Below, piece after piece: positions 45,771 through 54,944 of a stretch of 64,000 nt of DNA; the stretch's first letter is position 1; the number at the start of each line of letters is the position of its first letter. A program made the translations under genes and the position numbers. Source of the DNA: Sedimenticola hydrogenitrophicus. GTDB lineage: Bacteria; Pseudomonadota; Gammaproteobacteria; Chromatiales; Chromatiaceae. Location: positions 38,350 through 102,349 of the forward strand of contig NZ_JANIOA010000015.1 of the NCBI RefSeq assembly GCF_025175675.1, in the 5' to 3' direction. The notes beneath the pieces were generated by a model. It ran no database searches, was not told the DNA's origin, and was given only the letters and a program-made list of their open reading frames with translations.

Positions 45771-47237
45771 ATGACCTGCGGTCGACGACTTTACGGGTGT
45801 CTGCTGCTGTTCCTTTTCGCCATCCCCCCGCTGTACGCCGCCACTGGCAATGGCTATGACGTGGTCACCCTCAACAACGGCGACATCTACAACGGTACCG
45901 TGGCCCAGTCGCACTTTACCCTGGAGACCCGCTATGGCGAGGTGCCGGTCCCCTACGCCCGGATGGCCCTGCTGATCCTGGGCGGCGGTGAACAGCCGGA
46001 CCGCATCCTGACCCGCCGTGGCGATCGCTTCAGCGGACGGCTCAAAGAGCGTGAACTGACCATGCTGCGGGTGCTGGATCCGACCTTGCCGGTGGCGGTG
46101 GAGGATGTGGCGGAGATCCTGTTTGCCGATCGCAAGCTGCGGCCGCCGCTATTCAAGACCCCGGATGCGGTAATTACCCAGAACGGTGACCGCTTCGCCG
46201 CTCGGGTCATTAGCGAGGCATTGCCGATGACCGGACACGCCGGAGCGAGGCTAACCAATCCCTCCGGCATCCACCTGCTGGATGTGGTGTCGCTGGACGA
46301 GGGTGAGGATTATCTGGCCCAGATCACCGCCAATGACGGCCAGGTGATACAGGGCCGGTTCGCCCTGGAGCAGGTCACCGTGAGTACCGGCTTCGGCACC
46401 ATCCTGAACATCCCCTTCACCCGGCTCAGCCAGCTGGCGTTGCGGGTCAACCACTCCGGCAAGCGGCCGACCTTCCGCTTCCTGCAGCGGCTCAACCCGG
46501 TGGACCTGATCCGGGACCGCATGCGCGACGGTACCCTCGGCCCGCAGATGCTGGCGCTGCGTGGCGGTTCCTACACCCGGGGAGATCAACAGGGCGATGG
46601 TGACGCGGACGAACGACCGGCGCAGGCGGTGCAACTGCAACCCTTCGCCATCGGTGTGCACGAGGTTACCTTCGACGAGTACGACCGCTTCTGCGCGGAC
46701 ACCGGCCACCGCAAACCGGACGACCAGGGCTGGGGGCGCGGTAGCCGGCCGGTGGTCAATGTCTCCTGGGAGGATGCCAACGCCTACGCCGCGTGGCTGA
46801 GCCGGCGCACCGAACAGCGCTACCGGCTGCCCAGCGATGCCGAGTGGGAGTACGCCGCCCGGGCGGGCAGCGTCAGCCGCTACTGGTGGGGCGATGAGCC
46901 GGAGCCGCATCGGGCCAACTGCGCCGACTGCGGCAGCCTCTGGGATGGCGAGAAGAGTGCCCCGGTGGGGCGCTTTCCGCCCAACCCGTTCGGTCTGCAC
47001 GACACGGCGGGTAACGTCTTCGAATGGGTGGTAGATTGCTGGCAGGACAACTTCATCGCCGTCACGGCCGTCGGGGCGGGGGACGGTGGGGCAGAGTGCG
47101 GCAAGCGGGTGATCCGCGGCGGCGCCTGGAGCTTCCCGCTCCACGAGATACGCTCGGCCAACCGCTGGCGGGATTTCCCCACCCGCCGCAGTGATGACAC
47201 CGGGTTTCGCCTGGTGCGGGAACTGGTGACCGACTGA
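45771..47237 (+). CDS. Secreted formylglycine-generating-enzyme-like protein with internal repeats
   Basis: A 488-residue exported protein. Signal peptide about 1-23. Residues about 30-255 hold four related units, each with a (N/R/D)GD-type turn: LNNGDIYNGTV, TRRGDRFSGRL, TQNGDRFAARV and ANDGQVIQGRF, about 55 residues apart. The C-terminal FGE-sulfatase/SUMF1 domain (about 265-485) has GGSYTRGD, EVTFDEYDRFC, PVVNVSWEDANAYAAWLSRR, RLPSDAEWEYAARAG and RVIRGGAWSF. True FGE oxidises sulfatase cysteines; many bacterial relatives have other or no catalytic roles. No sulfatase is nearby. AGGAGG precedes the ATG. Confidence 0.88.
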   Translation: MTCGRRLYGCLLLFLFAIPPLYAATGNGYDVVTLNNGDIYNGTVAQSHFTLETRYGEVPVPYARMALLILGGGEQPDRILTRRGDRFSGRLKERELTMLRVLDPTLPVAVEDVAEILFADRKLRPPLFKTPDAVITQNGDRFAARVISEALPMTGHAGARLTNPSGIHLLDVVSLDEGEDYLAQITANDGQVIQGRFALEQVTVSTGFGTILNIPFTRLSQLALRVNHSGKRPTFRFLQRLNPVDLIRDRMRDGTLGPQMLALRGGSYTRGDQQGDGDADERPAQAVQLQPFAIGVHEVTFDEYDRFCADTGHRKPDDQGWGRGSRPVVNVSWEDANAYAAWLSRRTEQRYRLPSDAEWEYAARAGSVSRYWWGDEPEPHRANCADCGSLWDGEKSAPVGRFPPNPFGLHDTAGNVFEWVVDCWQDNFIAVTAVGAGDGGAECGKRVIRGGAWSFPLHEIRSANRWRDFPTRRSDDTGFRLVRELVTD

Positions 47238-47292
47238 GGGTCGGCAGCAAGTACCCGCTGCTGCACGTTCTTCCCGCCGGGACCCCGTTCCC

Positions 47293-47360
47293 GTAGGGTG
47301 CCGGTGAGCTTGCGAACCGCACCGCTAACCCATGCGGTTTGTTTCACTCACCGCATCCTT
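47293..47360. repeat. GTAGGGTGCCGGTGAGC palindrome, copy 1
   Basis: GTAGGGTGCCGGTGAGCTTG with CGAACCGCA pairs with TGCGGTTTGTTTCACTCACC near 47333-47352. A longer copy lies at 50813-50946. Confidence 0.65.
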
Positions 47361-47404
47361 CAAGGCACCGCAAATGGTGGATGCGCCCTTCAGTACGGCA
47401 GTCA

Positions 47405-47580
47405 GGGCGTATGATGGGTGGAGGAGGGACGACGTAACACACCAATCGGTCCGGCGACATCCTCCCACCATGCCGCCCATCGCCCGGCCACATCCGAAGA
47501 TGGGTTACGGCGCGTCCTGGCAGCGGAACGTCTCCAACAACGGAGGTTGGGCGCCTCCACCCATCCTACAGGCGGCAGGT
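47405..47580. repeat. GTATGATGGGTGGAG repeat, diverged copy C
   Basis: Same end motifs as copies A and B (ATGATGGGTGGAGG and GCCTCCACCCATCCTACA) and the internal CATCCGAAGATGGGTTACGG block, but the rest of the centre differs. With the preceding palindrome it fills the 369 bp between the FGE-like gene and ubiB. Confidence 0.6.
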
Positions 47581-47606
47581 AGCCCACGTTGCGCAGGGAA
47601 TGGGGT

Positions 47607-49262
47607 TCAGCTCCGCAGCCAGCTGCGGATCAGGGCGAACCCGCCCAGGGCCGAGAGCCCCAGGCCGGTGGAGGTGACGGCGCCGGCCGGCAGCAGCTGG
47701 CCGGGACCGAGCAGTAGCAACAGGGTACCGGCCAGCAGCAGGCTGCCGCCACTGACGGCGGACAGCAGATGGCGCTGGTGGTGCCGGGCATCCTGGCGCA
47801 GCTGTTCCAGCTCGGCCGATTTCCAGTTCAGCTCCAGGCGGCCCTCGGCGGCGTCGCGCAGCACCTTGTGCAGCAGGATCGGCATGTCGGCCGCGAACTC
47901 GGTCATCTGCGGCAGGTTCTTCCTCAGCTTGCGGGTGAACGCCTTGGGGCCCACCTGCTCCTTCATCCAGCGCTCCAGGAACGGCTTGGCGGTGGCCCAG
48001 AGATCCAGCTCCGGATAGAGCTGGCGGCCCAGCCCCTCGATATAGAGCAGGGTCTTCTGCAGCAGCACCAGCTGCGGCTGCACCTCCATGTCAAAGCGGC
48101 GCGCGGTCTGGAACAGGTTGAGCAGGAAGTGGCCGAAGGAGATCTCGCTCAGGGGCTTGTTGAAGATCGGCTCGCAGACCGAGCGGATGGCCGACTCGAA
48201 CTCCTCGATGCGGGTTCCCTTGGGCACCCAGCCCGACTCCACGTGCAGCTCCGCCACCCGGTAGTAGTCGCGGTTGAAGAAGGCCAGCAGGTTCTCCGCC
48301 AGATAGCGTTGGTCCTCGGTGGTGAGGGAGCCGACGATACCGAAATCCACCGCGATGTAGCGCCCGCCCGGCTCGACGAAGATGTTGCCCGGGTGCATGT
48401 CGGCATGGAAAAAGTTGTCGCGGAACACCTGGGTGAAGAAGATCTCCACCCCCTGGGTGCCGAGCTGCTCCATGCTGATACCGGCGGCCTTGAGGGCGGG
48501 GATGTTGCCCACCGGGATGCCGTGGATACGCTCCATCACCAGCACGTTGCTGCGGGTGTACTCCCAGTAGATCTCCGGGACGAAGAGGATGTCGCTGCCC
48601 TCCCAGTTGCGCCGCAGCTGGGCGGCGTTGGCGGCCTCGCGCTGCAGGTCCAGCTCGTCCAGGATGGTCTTTTCGTAATCCCGCACCACCTCCACCGGGC
48701 GCAGGCGCCGGCCATCCTTCCAGTAGCGGTCGGCCAGTCCGGCGATGATGTAGAGCAGCCCCACGTCGCGGCGGATCACCCGCTCGATGCCCGGGCGCAG
48801 CACCTTCACCACCACCTGCCTGCCGTCTTTCAGCTCGGCGGTATGCACCTGGGCAATGGAGGCGGAGGCGAGGGGTTTCTCGTCGAACGCGTCCAGCACA
48901 TCCTCGATGGGGTGGCCGAACGCCTGCTCGATAATGCGCCGCGCCTGCTGACCGGAGAAGGGCGGCACCGCGTCCTGCAGCTTGGCCAGCTCGTCGGCGA
49001 TGTCAGCCGGTATCAGGTCGCGGCGGGTGGAGAGGATCTGGCCGAACTTGATGAAGATCGGCCCCAGGTCCTCCAGCGCCTGACGTATACGCACCGGATA
49101 CGTGGGCAAACGGTTTCTTCTCAACCAGTAAAACGGCGACAGGTAGATCAGGAAGCGTACTGGACGGAACAGGTGCGTGGCCAGAATCACCTCGTCCAGG
49201 CCGTGGCGCAGCAGCACCCAGTTGATATGCAGCAGGCGCAGCGCCTCGGCGGGACGGATCAC
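47607..49262 (-). CDS. ubiB: Ubiquinone biosynthesis protein UbiB (ABC1/ADCK-like kinase family)
   Basis: A 551-residue membrane-associated atypical kinase-like protein needed for ubiquinone synthesis. The ABC1 signature [16 protein letters not shown] (KxGQ motif) is followed by [21 protein letters not shown] (quoted to the ATP lysine region), MHPGNIF and VDFGIVGSL. Two C-terminal hydrophobic helices (about 500-550) anchor it. Length matches E. coli UbiB (546). It overlaps ubiJ by 4 bp and belongs to the ubiE-ubiJ-ubiB operon on the minus strand. The tatABC genes that follow in E. coli are absent. Confidence 0.97.
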   Translation of the reverse strand: MIRPAEALRLLHINWVLLRHGLDEVILATHLFRPVRFLIYLSPFYWLRRNRLPTYPVRIRQALEDLGPIFIKFGQILSTRRDLIPADIADELAKLQDAVPPFSGQQARRIIEQAFGHPIEDVLDAFDEKPLASASIAQVHTAELKDGRQVVVKVLRPGIERVIRRDVGLLYIIAGLADRYWKDGRRLRPVEVVRDYEKTILDELDLQREAANAAQLRRNWEGSDILFVPEIYWEYTRSNVLVMERIHGIPVGNIPALKAAGISMEQLGTQGVEIFFTQVFRDNFFHADMHPGNIFVEPGGRYIAVDFGIVGSLTTEDQRYLAENLLAFFNRDYYRVAELHVESGWVPKGTRIEEFESAIRSVCEPIFNKPLSEISFGHFLLNLFQTARRFDMEVQPQLVLLQKTLLYIEGLGRQLYPELDLWATAKPFLERWMKEQVGPKAFTRKLRKNLPQMTEFAADMPILLHKVLRDAAEGRLELNWKSAELEQLRQDARHHQRHLLSAVSGGSLLLAGTLLLLLGPGQLLPAGAVTSTGLGLSALGGFALIRSWLRS

Positions 49263-49891
49263 TGGGACTCCTCACGGGGTTTGTTTTTATGCGCTTCCAG
49301 CAGGGCGAGGCGCGCCTCCAGGCGTTCGATGCCATCCCGCAGTTCATCCACCTCGGACAGGAACTGCTCGACTTCCATCTGTTCCGGGAGGATGCGCAGC
49401 TCCTTCTGCAGCAGCTCCCGCAGGTCCAGCTCCAGGGTATCCAGGGTGCGCCGGCCCCAGCCGGACAGGTTGCGAACCACGCCGGCCAGGTCCTCGGCCA
49501 CCAGGCTGCCGGTGTAGCGGGCCAGCTGCGCCTCCCAGTCGATGGCCATGCCGCCGAGGATCTTGCCGAAGCGGTGGGCCAGCTCGGTGTCGCCGCTGAT
49601 CCTGACCTCGCCGGAGAACAACTGGTCGGAGCTGGTCTGCGGGTTGCCCATGCGGGCCAGGGCGAGGGGGGTGCCGCGCAGGGTGCAGTCCGGCTCGTCC
49701 TCATAGTGGGCGAGCACCTGCACACCGGATGGCGTGGGGATCAGGTAGAGGATCTGGCCCAGCCCGGCCAACTCGAAGGCGAGCACCTTGCCGTGCAGCC
49801 GGGCCATGTCGGCCGCGGCGGCCGGATCCAGCTTCAGGTACTGGTTGAGGGCCTGTTCAAGGCCGGCGGTGGCAACTCCCGGGAGGCTCAT
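49259..49891 (-). CDS. ubiJ: Ubiquinone biosynthesis accessory factor UbiJ
   Basis: A 210-residue SCP2-domain protein that scaffolds the soluble ubiquinone biosynthesis complex with UbiK. The N-terminal part (about 5-105) has the SCP2 lipid-binding shape: [34 protein letters not shown] and [19 protein letters not shown]. The C-terminus (about 160-205) is a charged coiled coil. It lies between ubiE (16 bp upstream) and ubiB (4 bp overlap), the conserved order. The longer frames on the opposite strand are shadows of it. Confidence 0.93.
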   Translation of the reverse strand: MSLPGVATAGLEQALNQYLKLDPAAAADMARLHGKVLAFELAGLGQILYLIPTPSGVQVLAHYEDEPDCTLRGTPLALARMGNPQTSSDQLFSGEVRISGDTELAHRFGKILGGMAIDWEAQLARYTGSLVAEDLAGVVRNLSGWGRRTLDTLELDLRELLQKELRILPEQMEVEQFLSEVDELRDGIERLEARLALLEAHKNKPREESQ

Positions 49892-49907
49892 GGGTTGGCG
49901 ATCCGGA

Positions 49908-50657
49908 TTACAGCTTGAAGCCGCGGTGCACGGCGACGATGCCGCCGGTCAGGTTGTGGTAGTCACAGCGCTCCAGGCCGGCCTGCTCCATCATCCCCTT
50001 GAGGGTCTCCTGGTCGGGATGCATGCGGATCGATTCGGCCAGGTAGCGGTAGCTGGCCTCGTCATTGGCGACCATCTTGCCGATCTTCGGCAGCAGCTTG
50101 AAGGAGTAGATATCGTAAATGCTCTGCAGCGGCTTGCCCTGGGGGTGGGAGAACTCCAGCACCAGGACCCGGCCGCCCGGCCGCAGCACCCGGGCCATCT
50201 CATTGAGGGCCTGCTGTTTGTCGGTGACGTTGCGCAGGCCGAAGGCGATGGTGATGCAGTCGAAGCTGTGGTCGGGGAAGGGGATCCGTTCGGCGTTCAC
50301 CTGGGTGTAGGCGACGTTGCCCACCAGACCCGCGTCGGCCATGCGTACCCGCCCCTGGTTGAGCATGGCGGCGTTGATGTCGGTCATCACCACCAGGCCC
50401 TCGGGACCCACCAGCCCGGCAAAGCGGGCCGCCAGATCGCCGGTGCCGGAGGCCAGGTCGAGGATCTTCTGGCCGCGGCGGATGCCGGCCAGCTCCACGG
50501 CGAAGCGTTTCCACAGCCGGTGGATGCCGAACGACATCAGGTCGTTCATCAGGTCATAGCGGGTCGCCACGGAGTCGAAAACGGCCCGCACGCGTTGCGC
50601 CTTTTCCCGGGCATTGATGGTCTCAAAGCCAAAATGGGTGGAATCATTCTCCGTCAT
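49908..50657 (-). CDS. ubiE: Ubiquinone/menaquinone C-methyltransferase UbiE
   Basis: A 249-residue SAM-dependent methyltransferase in ubiquinone and menaquinone synthesis. It starts [19 protein letters not shown], has [15 protein letters not shown] (SAM motif I), [17 protein letters not shown] (family motif) and ends in the conserved [15 protein letters not shown] chose the ATG at 50657: AAGG lies about ten bases upstream and the length equals E. coli UbiE (251). A frame reaching 50729 adds 24 unrelated residues. It heads the ubiE-ubiJ-ubiB operon. Confidence 0.97.
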   Translation of the reverse strand: MTENDSTHFGFETINAREKAQRVRAVFDSVATRYDLMNDLMSFGIHRLWKRFAVELAGIRRGQKILDLASGTGDLAARFAGLVGPEGLVVMTDINAAMLNQGRVRMADAGLVGNVAYTQVNAERIPFPDHSFDCITIAFGLRNVTDKQQALNEMARVLRPGGRVLVLEFSHPQGKPLQSIYDIYSFKLLPKIGKMVANDEASYRYLAESIRMHPDQETLKGMMEQAGLERCDYHNLTGGIVAVHRGFKL

Positions 50658-50812
50658 GTTGTTGCCTTGAACAGATAGGGTGGTGGGCGCAGTGACTGCT
50701 GAATGGTGCAGAGTGTATCGGTTTTTCACCGCTTCAGGAACAAACGGGCGGTTTCAGCAGCAATTTTACCTGAAAATATGAGCCGGGAATGAGCGCGAAA
50801 GAAGTTACTGAC

Positions 50813-50946
50813 GTAGGATGCCGGTGAGCTTGCGAACCGCATCATTGCTTCCTCGGCTCCGTTATCGGTACATCCCTGTGCCACTCCTCCTGCACCACGC
50901 CTCGCGGTAAGGCTTGATGCGGTTCGTGTTACTCACCACATCCTAC
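50813..50946. repeat. GTAGGATGCCGGTGAGC palindrome, copy 2
   Basis: GTAGGATGCCGGTGAGCTTG and CGAACCGCATCA pair with TGATGCGGTTCGTGTTACTC and ACCACATCCTAC at the far end. The loop carries TCGGTACATCCCTGTGCCAC. It fills most of the gap between ubiE and the DUF971 gene. Confidence 0.7.
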
Positions 50947-50985
50947 CCATCCGGGTATTCAGCTCCCACAGGCGCGGTTGTTGCC

Positions 50986-51351
50986 TCAGTTGGTCGCCTT
51001 GTGCTTGTGGCCGGCCGCCTCCAGGCGATTCAGGTAACTCTGCCAGTTCTGCTCGTAGTTGATCCCCAGGCTGTAGAGATACTCCCAGGAGTAGATGCCG
51101 GTATTGTGTTCGTCGTCGAAGTGCAGGACCACCGCGTAGTTGCCCACCGGGGTGATCTGGGCGATGTTCACATCCTCCTTGCCGAGCTGTAGCACCTCCT
51201 GGCCGGGACCGTGCCCCATCACCTCGGCGGAGGGGGAGAAGACCCGCAGGTATTCGCACGGCAGTTCGAATTTGGTGCCGTCATCAAAGGTGATCTCCAG
51301 CACCCGGGAGTGCTGGTGAAGATTCAGTTCGGTGGGTACGTGTTTGGGCAT
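50986..51351 (-). CDS. DUF971 / gamma-butyrobetaine hydroxylase-like N-terminal domain protein
   Basis: A 121-residue single-domain protein. Motifs are LNLHQHSRVLEITFDDGTKFELP, CEYLRVFSPSAEV, VNIAQITPVGNYAVVLHFDDEHNTGIYSW (quoted in pieces as the core) and YLYSLGINYEQNW, all characteristic of DUF971. The fold is that of the zinc/Fe-S-associated N-terminal domain of gamma-butyrobetaine dioxygenase. In gammaproteobacteria it commonly follows hslVU, as here (15 bp after hslU). The function is not firmly known. It ends the hslVU-DUF971 operon. Confidence 0.92.
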   Translation of the reverse strand: MPKHVPTELNLHQHSRVLEITFDDGTKFELPCEYLRVFSPSAEVMGHGPGQEVLQLGKEDVNIAQITPVGNYAVVLHFDDEHNTGIYSWEYLYSLGINYEQNWQSYLNRLEAAGHKHKATN

Positions 51352-51366
51352 CTCATCTACTCCTAA

Positions 51367-52695
51367 CTACAGGATGAACCGGCTCAGATCCTCATTCGAG
51401 GCCAGCTCGGAGAGGTTGTTGTCAACATAGGCGGCATCGATGGTCACGCTGCTGCCGGGTACCTCGGTGGCGGTGAAGGAGATCCCTTCCAGCAGCCGCT
51501 CCATGACCGTGTGCAGCCGGCGCGCGCCAATATTCTCGGTGCCTTCGTTCACCTGCCAGGCGATCTCGGCAATGCGCCGGATGCCCGCCTCGGTGAAGCT
51601 GAGCTTGACCCCTTCCGTGGCCATCAGGGCGGCGTATTGCTCGGTCAGGGAGGCGTCCGGTTCGGTGAGGATGCGGATGAAGTCGCCGGTGGTCAGGGCA
51701 TCCAGCTCCACCCGTATCGGTAGCCGCCCCTGCAGTTCCGGTATCAGGTCCGACGGCTTGGCCAAGTGGAAGGCGCCGGAGGCGATGAACAGGATATGGT
51801 CGGTGCGCACCATGCCCTGCTTGGTGGAGACGGTACAGCCCTCCACCAGGGGCAGCAGATCCCGCTGAACGCCGGCCCGTGAGACGTCGGGTCCGCCGTG
51901 ATCCGAGCGGGTGGCCACCTTGTCCAGCTCGTCCAGGAACACGATGCCCTGCTGCTCCACCTTCTCCAGGGCCTTCAGCTTCAGGTCCTCGTCGTTGACC
52001 AGCTTGGCCGCCTCCTCGTCCTGCAGGATACGCAGGGCATCCTTGAGGCGCAGCTTGCGCTTGCGGGTGCGCCCGCCGCCGATATTCTGGAACAGCCCCT
52101 GCAGCTGGCTGGTCATCTCCTCCATACCCGGCGGGGCCATGATCTCCACCCCCAGCGCGGCGCCGGAGACCTCGATCTCGATCTCCTTCTCATCCAGCTC
52201 GCCGTTGCGGATCTTGACCCGGAACTTGTCCCGGGTGGAGGCGCCCGCGGCGCTGCTGCTGTCGCTCTCCCAGTTGGTGGGGCGCGGCAACAGCACGTCC
52301 AGCACCCGCTCTTCGGCCGCATCGGCGGCCTGGTCCCTGACCTTCTCCAGCGCCTGCTCGCGTACCATCTTCATCGCGGAATCGGCCAGATCGCGGATGA
52401 TCGAGTCCACATCCCGCCCGACATAGCCCACCTCGGTAAACTTGGTCGCCTCGATCTTGATGAACGGGGCGTTGGCCAGTTTCGCCAGACGCCGGGCGAT
52501 CTCGGTCTTGCCGACCCCCGTCGGGCCGATCATCAGGATGTTCTTCGGGGTGATCTCGTTGCGCAGCTCGGGATCGACCTGGCTGCGCCGCCAGCGGTTG
52601 CGCAGGGCGATGGCCACCGCCCGCTTGGCGGCCGCCTGGCCGATAATGTGCTTGTCCAGCTCGTGGACGATCTGTTGGGGTGTCAATTCAGGCAT
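51367..52695 (-). CDS. hslU: HslU ATPase of the HslUV protease
   Basis: A 442-residue AAA+ unfoldase, the ATP-driven cap of HslV. The start is [28 protein letters not shown] is Walker A, the [19 protein letters not shown] region is the pore/arm segment (GYVG pore loop), [10 protein letters not shown] is Walker B, and the C-terminus SRFIL inserts into HslV pockets. The I domain (about 110-240) is rich in charged residues. Length is normal. It follows hslV by 12 bp. Confidence 0.98.
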   Translation of the reverse strand: MPELTPQQIVHELDKHIIGQAAAKRAVAIALRNRWRRSQVDPELRNEITPKNILMIGPTGVGKTEIARRLAKLANAPFIKIEATKFTEVGYVGRDVDSIIRDLADSAMKMVREQALEKVRDQAADAAEERVLDVLLPRPTNWESDSSSAAGASTRDKFRVKIRNGELDEKEIEIEVSGAALGVEIMAPPGMEEMTSQLQGLFQNIGGGRTRKRKLRLKDALRILQDEEAAKLVNDEDLKLKALEKVEQQGIVFLDELDKVATRSDHGGPDVSRAGVQRDLLPLVEGCTVSTKQGMVRTDHILFIASGAFHLAKPSDLIPELQGRLPIRVELDALTTGDFIRILTEPDASLTEQYAALMATEGVKLSFTEAGIRRIAEIAWQVNEGTENIGARRLHTVMERLLEGISFTATEVPGSSVTIDAAYVDNNLSELASNEDLSRFIL

Positions 52696-52707
52696 GATGT
52701 TCAGGAA

Positions 52708-53253
52708 TCACTCTTCCGCATCGAGTTCTTCGATGACCAGGTTGTGGTTGGTGAATACGCAGATATCGGCGGCGATGCCGAGACCCTTCTCGACAATCTC
52801 CCGGGCACTGAGATCGGTATTGTGCAGCAGCGCCTTGGCGGCCGCCTGGGCAAAGGGGCCGCCGGAACCGATGGCCATCAGGTCATCCTCCGGCTCGATC
52901 ACATCACCCAGTCCGGTGATCATCAGCGAGGCGGTCTTGTCGGCCACCAGCAGCAGCGCCTCCAGGCGGCGCAGGGTGCGGTCGGTGCGCCAGTCCTTGG
53001 CCAGCTCGACGGCGGCGCGCATCAGCTGCCCGTGATGCGTCTCCAGCTTCGCCTCGAAGCGCTCGAACAGGGTGAAGGCGTCGGCGGTGGCACCGGCAAA
53101 ACCGGCCAGCACCTGGTTCTTGTAGAGCCGCCGCACCTTGCGGGCATTGCCCTTCATCACCGTGTTGCCCATGGAGACCTGGCCATCACCGCCGATCACC
53201 ACCTTGCCGTTGCGGCGAATTGAAAGAATTGTCGTGCCCCTGATCGGCTCCAC
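52708..53253 (-). CDS. hslV: HslV peptidase of the HslUV protease
   Basis: A 181-residue threonine peptidase of proteasome-beta fold. Mature protein would begin at the Thr of [19 protein letters not shown] after removal of [21 protein letters not shown] and [18 protein letters not shown] match the family. The gene heads hslVU and has a clear sigma-32 promoter about 45 bp upstream, which explains heat-shock induction. The start ATG is preceded by GGGGCAGCGCAGTGG; the Shine-Dalgarno is modest. Confidence 0.98.
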   Translation of the reverse strand: MEPIRGTTILSIRRNGKVVIGGDGQVSMGNTVMKGNARKVRRLYKNQVLAGFAGATADAFTLFERFEAKLETHHGQLMRAAVELAKDWRTDRTLRRLEALLLVADKTASLMITGLGDVIEPEDDLMAIGSGGPFAQAAAKALLHNTDLSAREIVEKGLGIAADICVFTNHNLVIEELDAEE

Positions 53254-53299
53254 TGCGCTGCCCCTTGTATATTAGTCGTTGGCTATTCTAACTGATCCA

Positions 53300-53328
53300 A
53301 CATGGGGAGAATAACCGCCAATTTCAAG
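53300..53328 (-). promoter_or_regulatory. Sigma-32 heat-shock promoter of hslVU
   Basis: On the minus strand: CTTGAAA (53322-53328), a 14 bp spacer, CCCCATGTT (53299-53307). Both hexamer-like elements match the sigma-32 consensus (CTTGAAA, N13-15, CCCCATNT). The start codon of hslV is about 46 bp downstream. Confidence 0.9.
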
Positions 53329-53668
53329 GGAAGTCCGGGCACGGGGCAGGACGACGTTATCTAATGCTGAGCGGGGCGAGGATCCGACTGCTTGATTGCC
53401 GGGACGCCGTAAACCCATCCCTGGGGGCTTGCCGCGGCCGTTTCGGCCTCGCAGCACAGCTGCTTCAGCGTTCGGCTGCGCGCGAAGCTGCGCTTCGCAA
53501 GCGCTTGCCTCACCCATGGCCGCGGACACCCGTCAAGCAAGCAGTCAGCCCCTCTCTCGCAAGCATTTGTGTGTTTATAGATGACGTGGTCCTGGGTCAC
53601 GGGGGAAATAGGGGTATAATCCGCGCCGGGCCGGGGAACCGGTCGATTTTCCTGTTCGCGGAGTAACC
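53329..53668. other. Intergenic region between hslV promoter and yejK
   Basis: Contains a GC hairpin GCGAAGC-TGC-GCTTCGC at 53482-53498 set in a longer palindrome-rich run, and TATAAT at 53615-53620, a likely -10 for yejK with a poor -35. GGAG stands before the yejK ATG. No gene seen. Confidence 0.5.
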
Positions 53669-54664
53669 ATGGCCATCACCCACTGCATTACCCACCAGAT
53701 CCATCCCGATGAGAGCGGCGCCCCGGCGCTGCGCCTGCGCGCGTCGGAACTGGCCGTGGACGAGACCCTGGAGAGTCTGGTGGCGGAGCTGAAGCGGGCC
53801 TACCTGAGCCGCATCAACCGCGAGTATGGCCGCTTCTCGGCGGAGTCCCTGGAGAGCGGGCTGGCCCACGGGCTGGCGCAACTGGTCGACGGTCAGCAGG
53901 GATTTGTCGAATTCAGCGAACAGCTGGCGCGCCAGCTGCTGCAGCGGCTCCAGGAGCAGGGGGGCGAGCTGCGCGGCCACCTGATCCTGTTTCTGGAGCG
54001 ACAGCATGAACAGCAGACGCTCTACCTGTTTATCGTCGGCCAGCGTATCGCCAGCCGGATCAACGAGCGCCAGGAGGTGGAACCGGTGCTGACCCTGGAT
54101 TTCGGCGCCTCGATGATGGCGCTGAAGGTGGACCTGGAGCTGTGGCGCGGCGACGCGGGCGGCGCCTACCTCTCGCTGAGCCCTTCCCGGGCCAGGGGCA
54201 TGGCCGAACTGCTGCAGCAGTTGGCCGGCTTCTGCGCCGGGGTGGACAAGGCGGCGGCCACCCGGGATTTCCTCGAACGTATCGAGACCTTTTCCCGCAA
54301 GCTCCCGGAGGAGCAGGTGAGCGATTTCCGCAACCAGGTGGTGGGCTACTGTGTCGGGCAGGACCTGCAGGATGCACCGGTAGAGATCAACGGCCTCTCC
54401 CAGGCCCTGGACGGGGTGGATTCGGCCGACTTTTCCAGTTACCTGGCGGACCACCTGCCGGCGGGCGACGGCCGGCTGTTGCTGGACCGCAAGAGCCTGC
54501 AGCGCTATGTAAAATTCGCCGGCCGGGAGCGGGACCTGGCGATCAGCTTCTCCTCCCACCAGCTGAACCGGCGGGTACACTACCAGGCGGAGACCGATAC
54601 CCTGAGCATTACCGGCCTGCCGAAGATGCTGCGCAGCCAGCTGCTGGGGCATGTCGAGGAGTGA
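53669..54664 (+). CDS. yejK: Nucleoid-associated protein YejK-like
   Basis: A 331-residue protein of the NdpA/YejK family found on the nucleoid of proteobacteria. It starts AITHCITHQIHPDESG, and has ELKRAYLSRINREYGRFSAE, FLERQHEQQTLYLFIVGQRIASRINERQEVEP (quoted only to 20 at a time: FLERQHEQQTLYLFIVG), a conserved VDLELWRGD and the late YVKFAGRERDLAISFSSH. Length matches E. coli YejK (335). Its biochemical role is poorly known. A fold-back repeat begins one base after its stop codon. Confidence 0.92.
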   Translation: MAITHCITHQIHPDESGAPALRLRASELAVDETLESLVAELKRAYLSRINREYGRFSAESLESGLAHGLAQLVDGQQGFVEFSEQLARQLLQRLQEQGGELRGHLILFLERQHEQQTLYLFIVGQRIASRINERQEVEPVLTLDFGASMMALKVDLELWRGDAGGAYLSLSPSRARGMAELLQQLAGFCAGVDKAAATRDFLERIETFSRKLPEEQVSDFRNQVVGYCVGQDLQDAPVEINGLSQALDGVDSADFSSYLADHLPAGDGRLLLDRKSLQRYVKFAGRERDLAISFSSHQLNRRVHYQAETDTLSITGLPKMLRSQLLGHVEE

Positions 54665-54733
54665 TCAACTCAAGTTTCGGCGTTCGTTTTCAGTCTCCCT
54701 GAACGACGCCTTGTGAACTCCGAAACTGGAATA
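54665..54733. repeat. Short relative of the 348 bp AACTCAAGTTTCGG element
   Basis: Left end AACTCAAGTTTCGGCGTTCG and right end CGAACGACGCC-like segment followed by GAACTCCGAAACTGGAAT. The interior CGTTCGTTTTCAGTCTCCCT folds back on GAACG. It sits right after the yejK stop and may act as its terminator. The block CCCTGAACGACGCCTT also occurs at 15236-15252. Confidence 0.65.
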
Positions 54734-54944
54734 ACCAAACATGGCGCGACAAAAAAGACTTTACTTCACCGCCATTATGAATATAATTCACTGCAACATA
54801 GAGTGTTGATGGATCGATACTGTATCTTGAGATACCCATCTTAACCCAAACCCCGTTCACTCTTACCCAATAAGGCTATGCCGCCCAAGCTGCGGCGGAC
54901 GCTCTACTGTGTCCGGTTTTTGGTCGGAATCAAGGAGGATTCTG
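54734..54944. other. AT-richer leader of the TPS locus
   Basis: A 210 bp stretch, noticeably richer in A and T than the flanks, with likely promoter material around 54760-54870 but no clear hexamer pair. AAGGAGG at 54932-54938 is the strong ribosome site that decides the tpsB start. Confidence 0.45.

Noticed and set aside
45470..45772. 100-residue minus-strand frame before the FGE-like gene
   Set aside because: Lies in repeat DNA and overlaps the pfk start; no ribosome site or family likeness.
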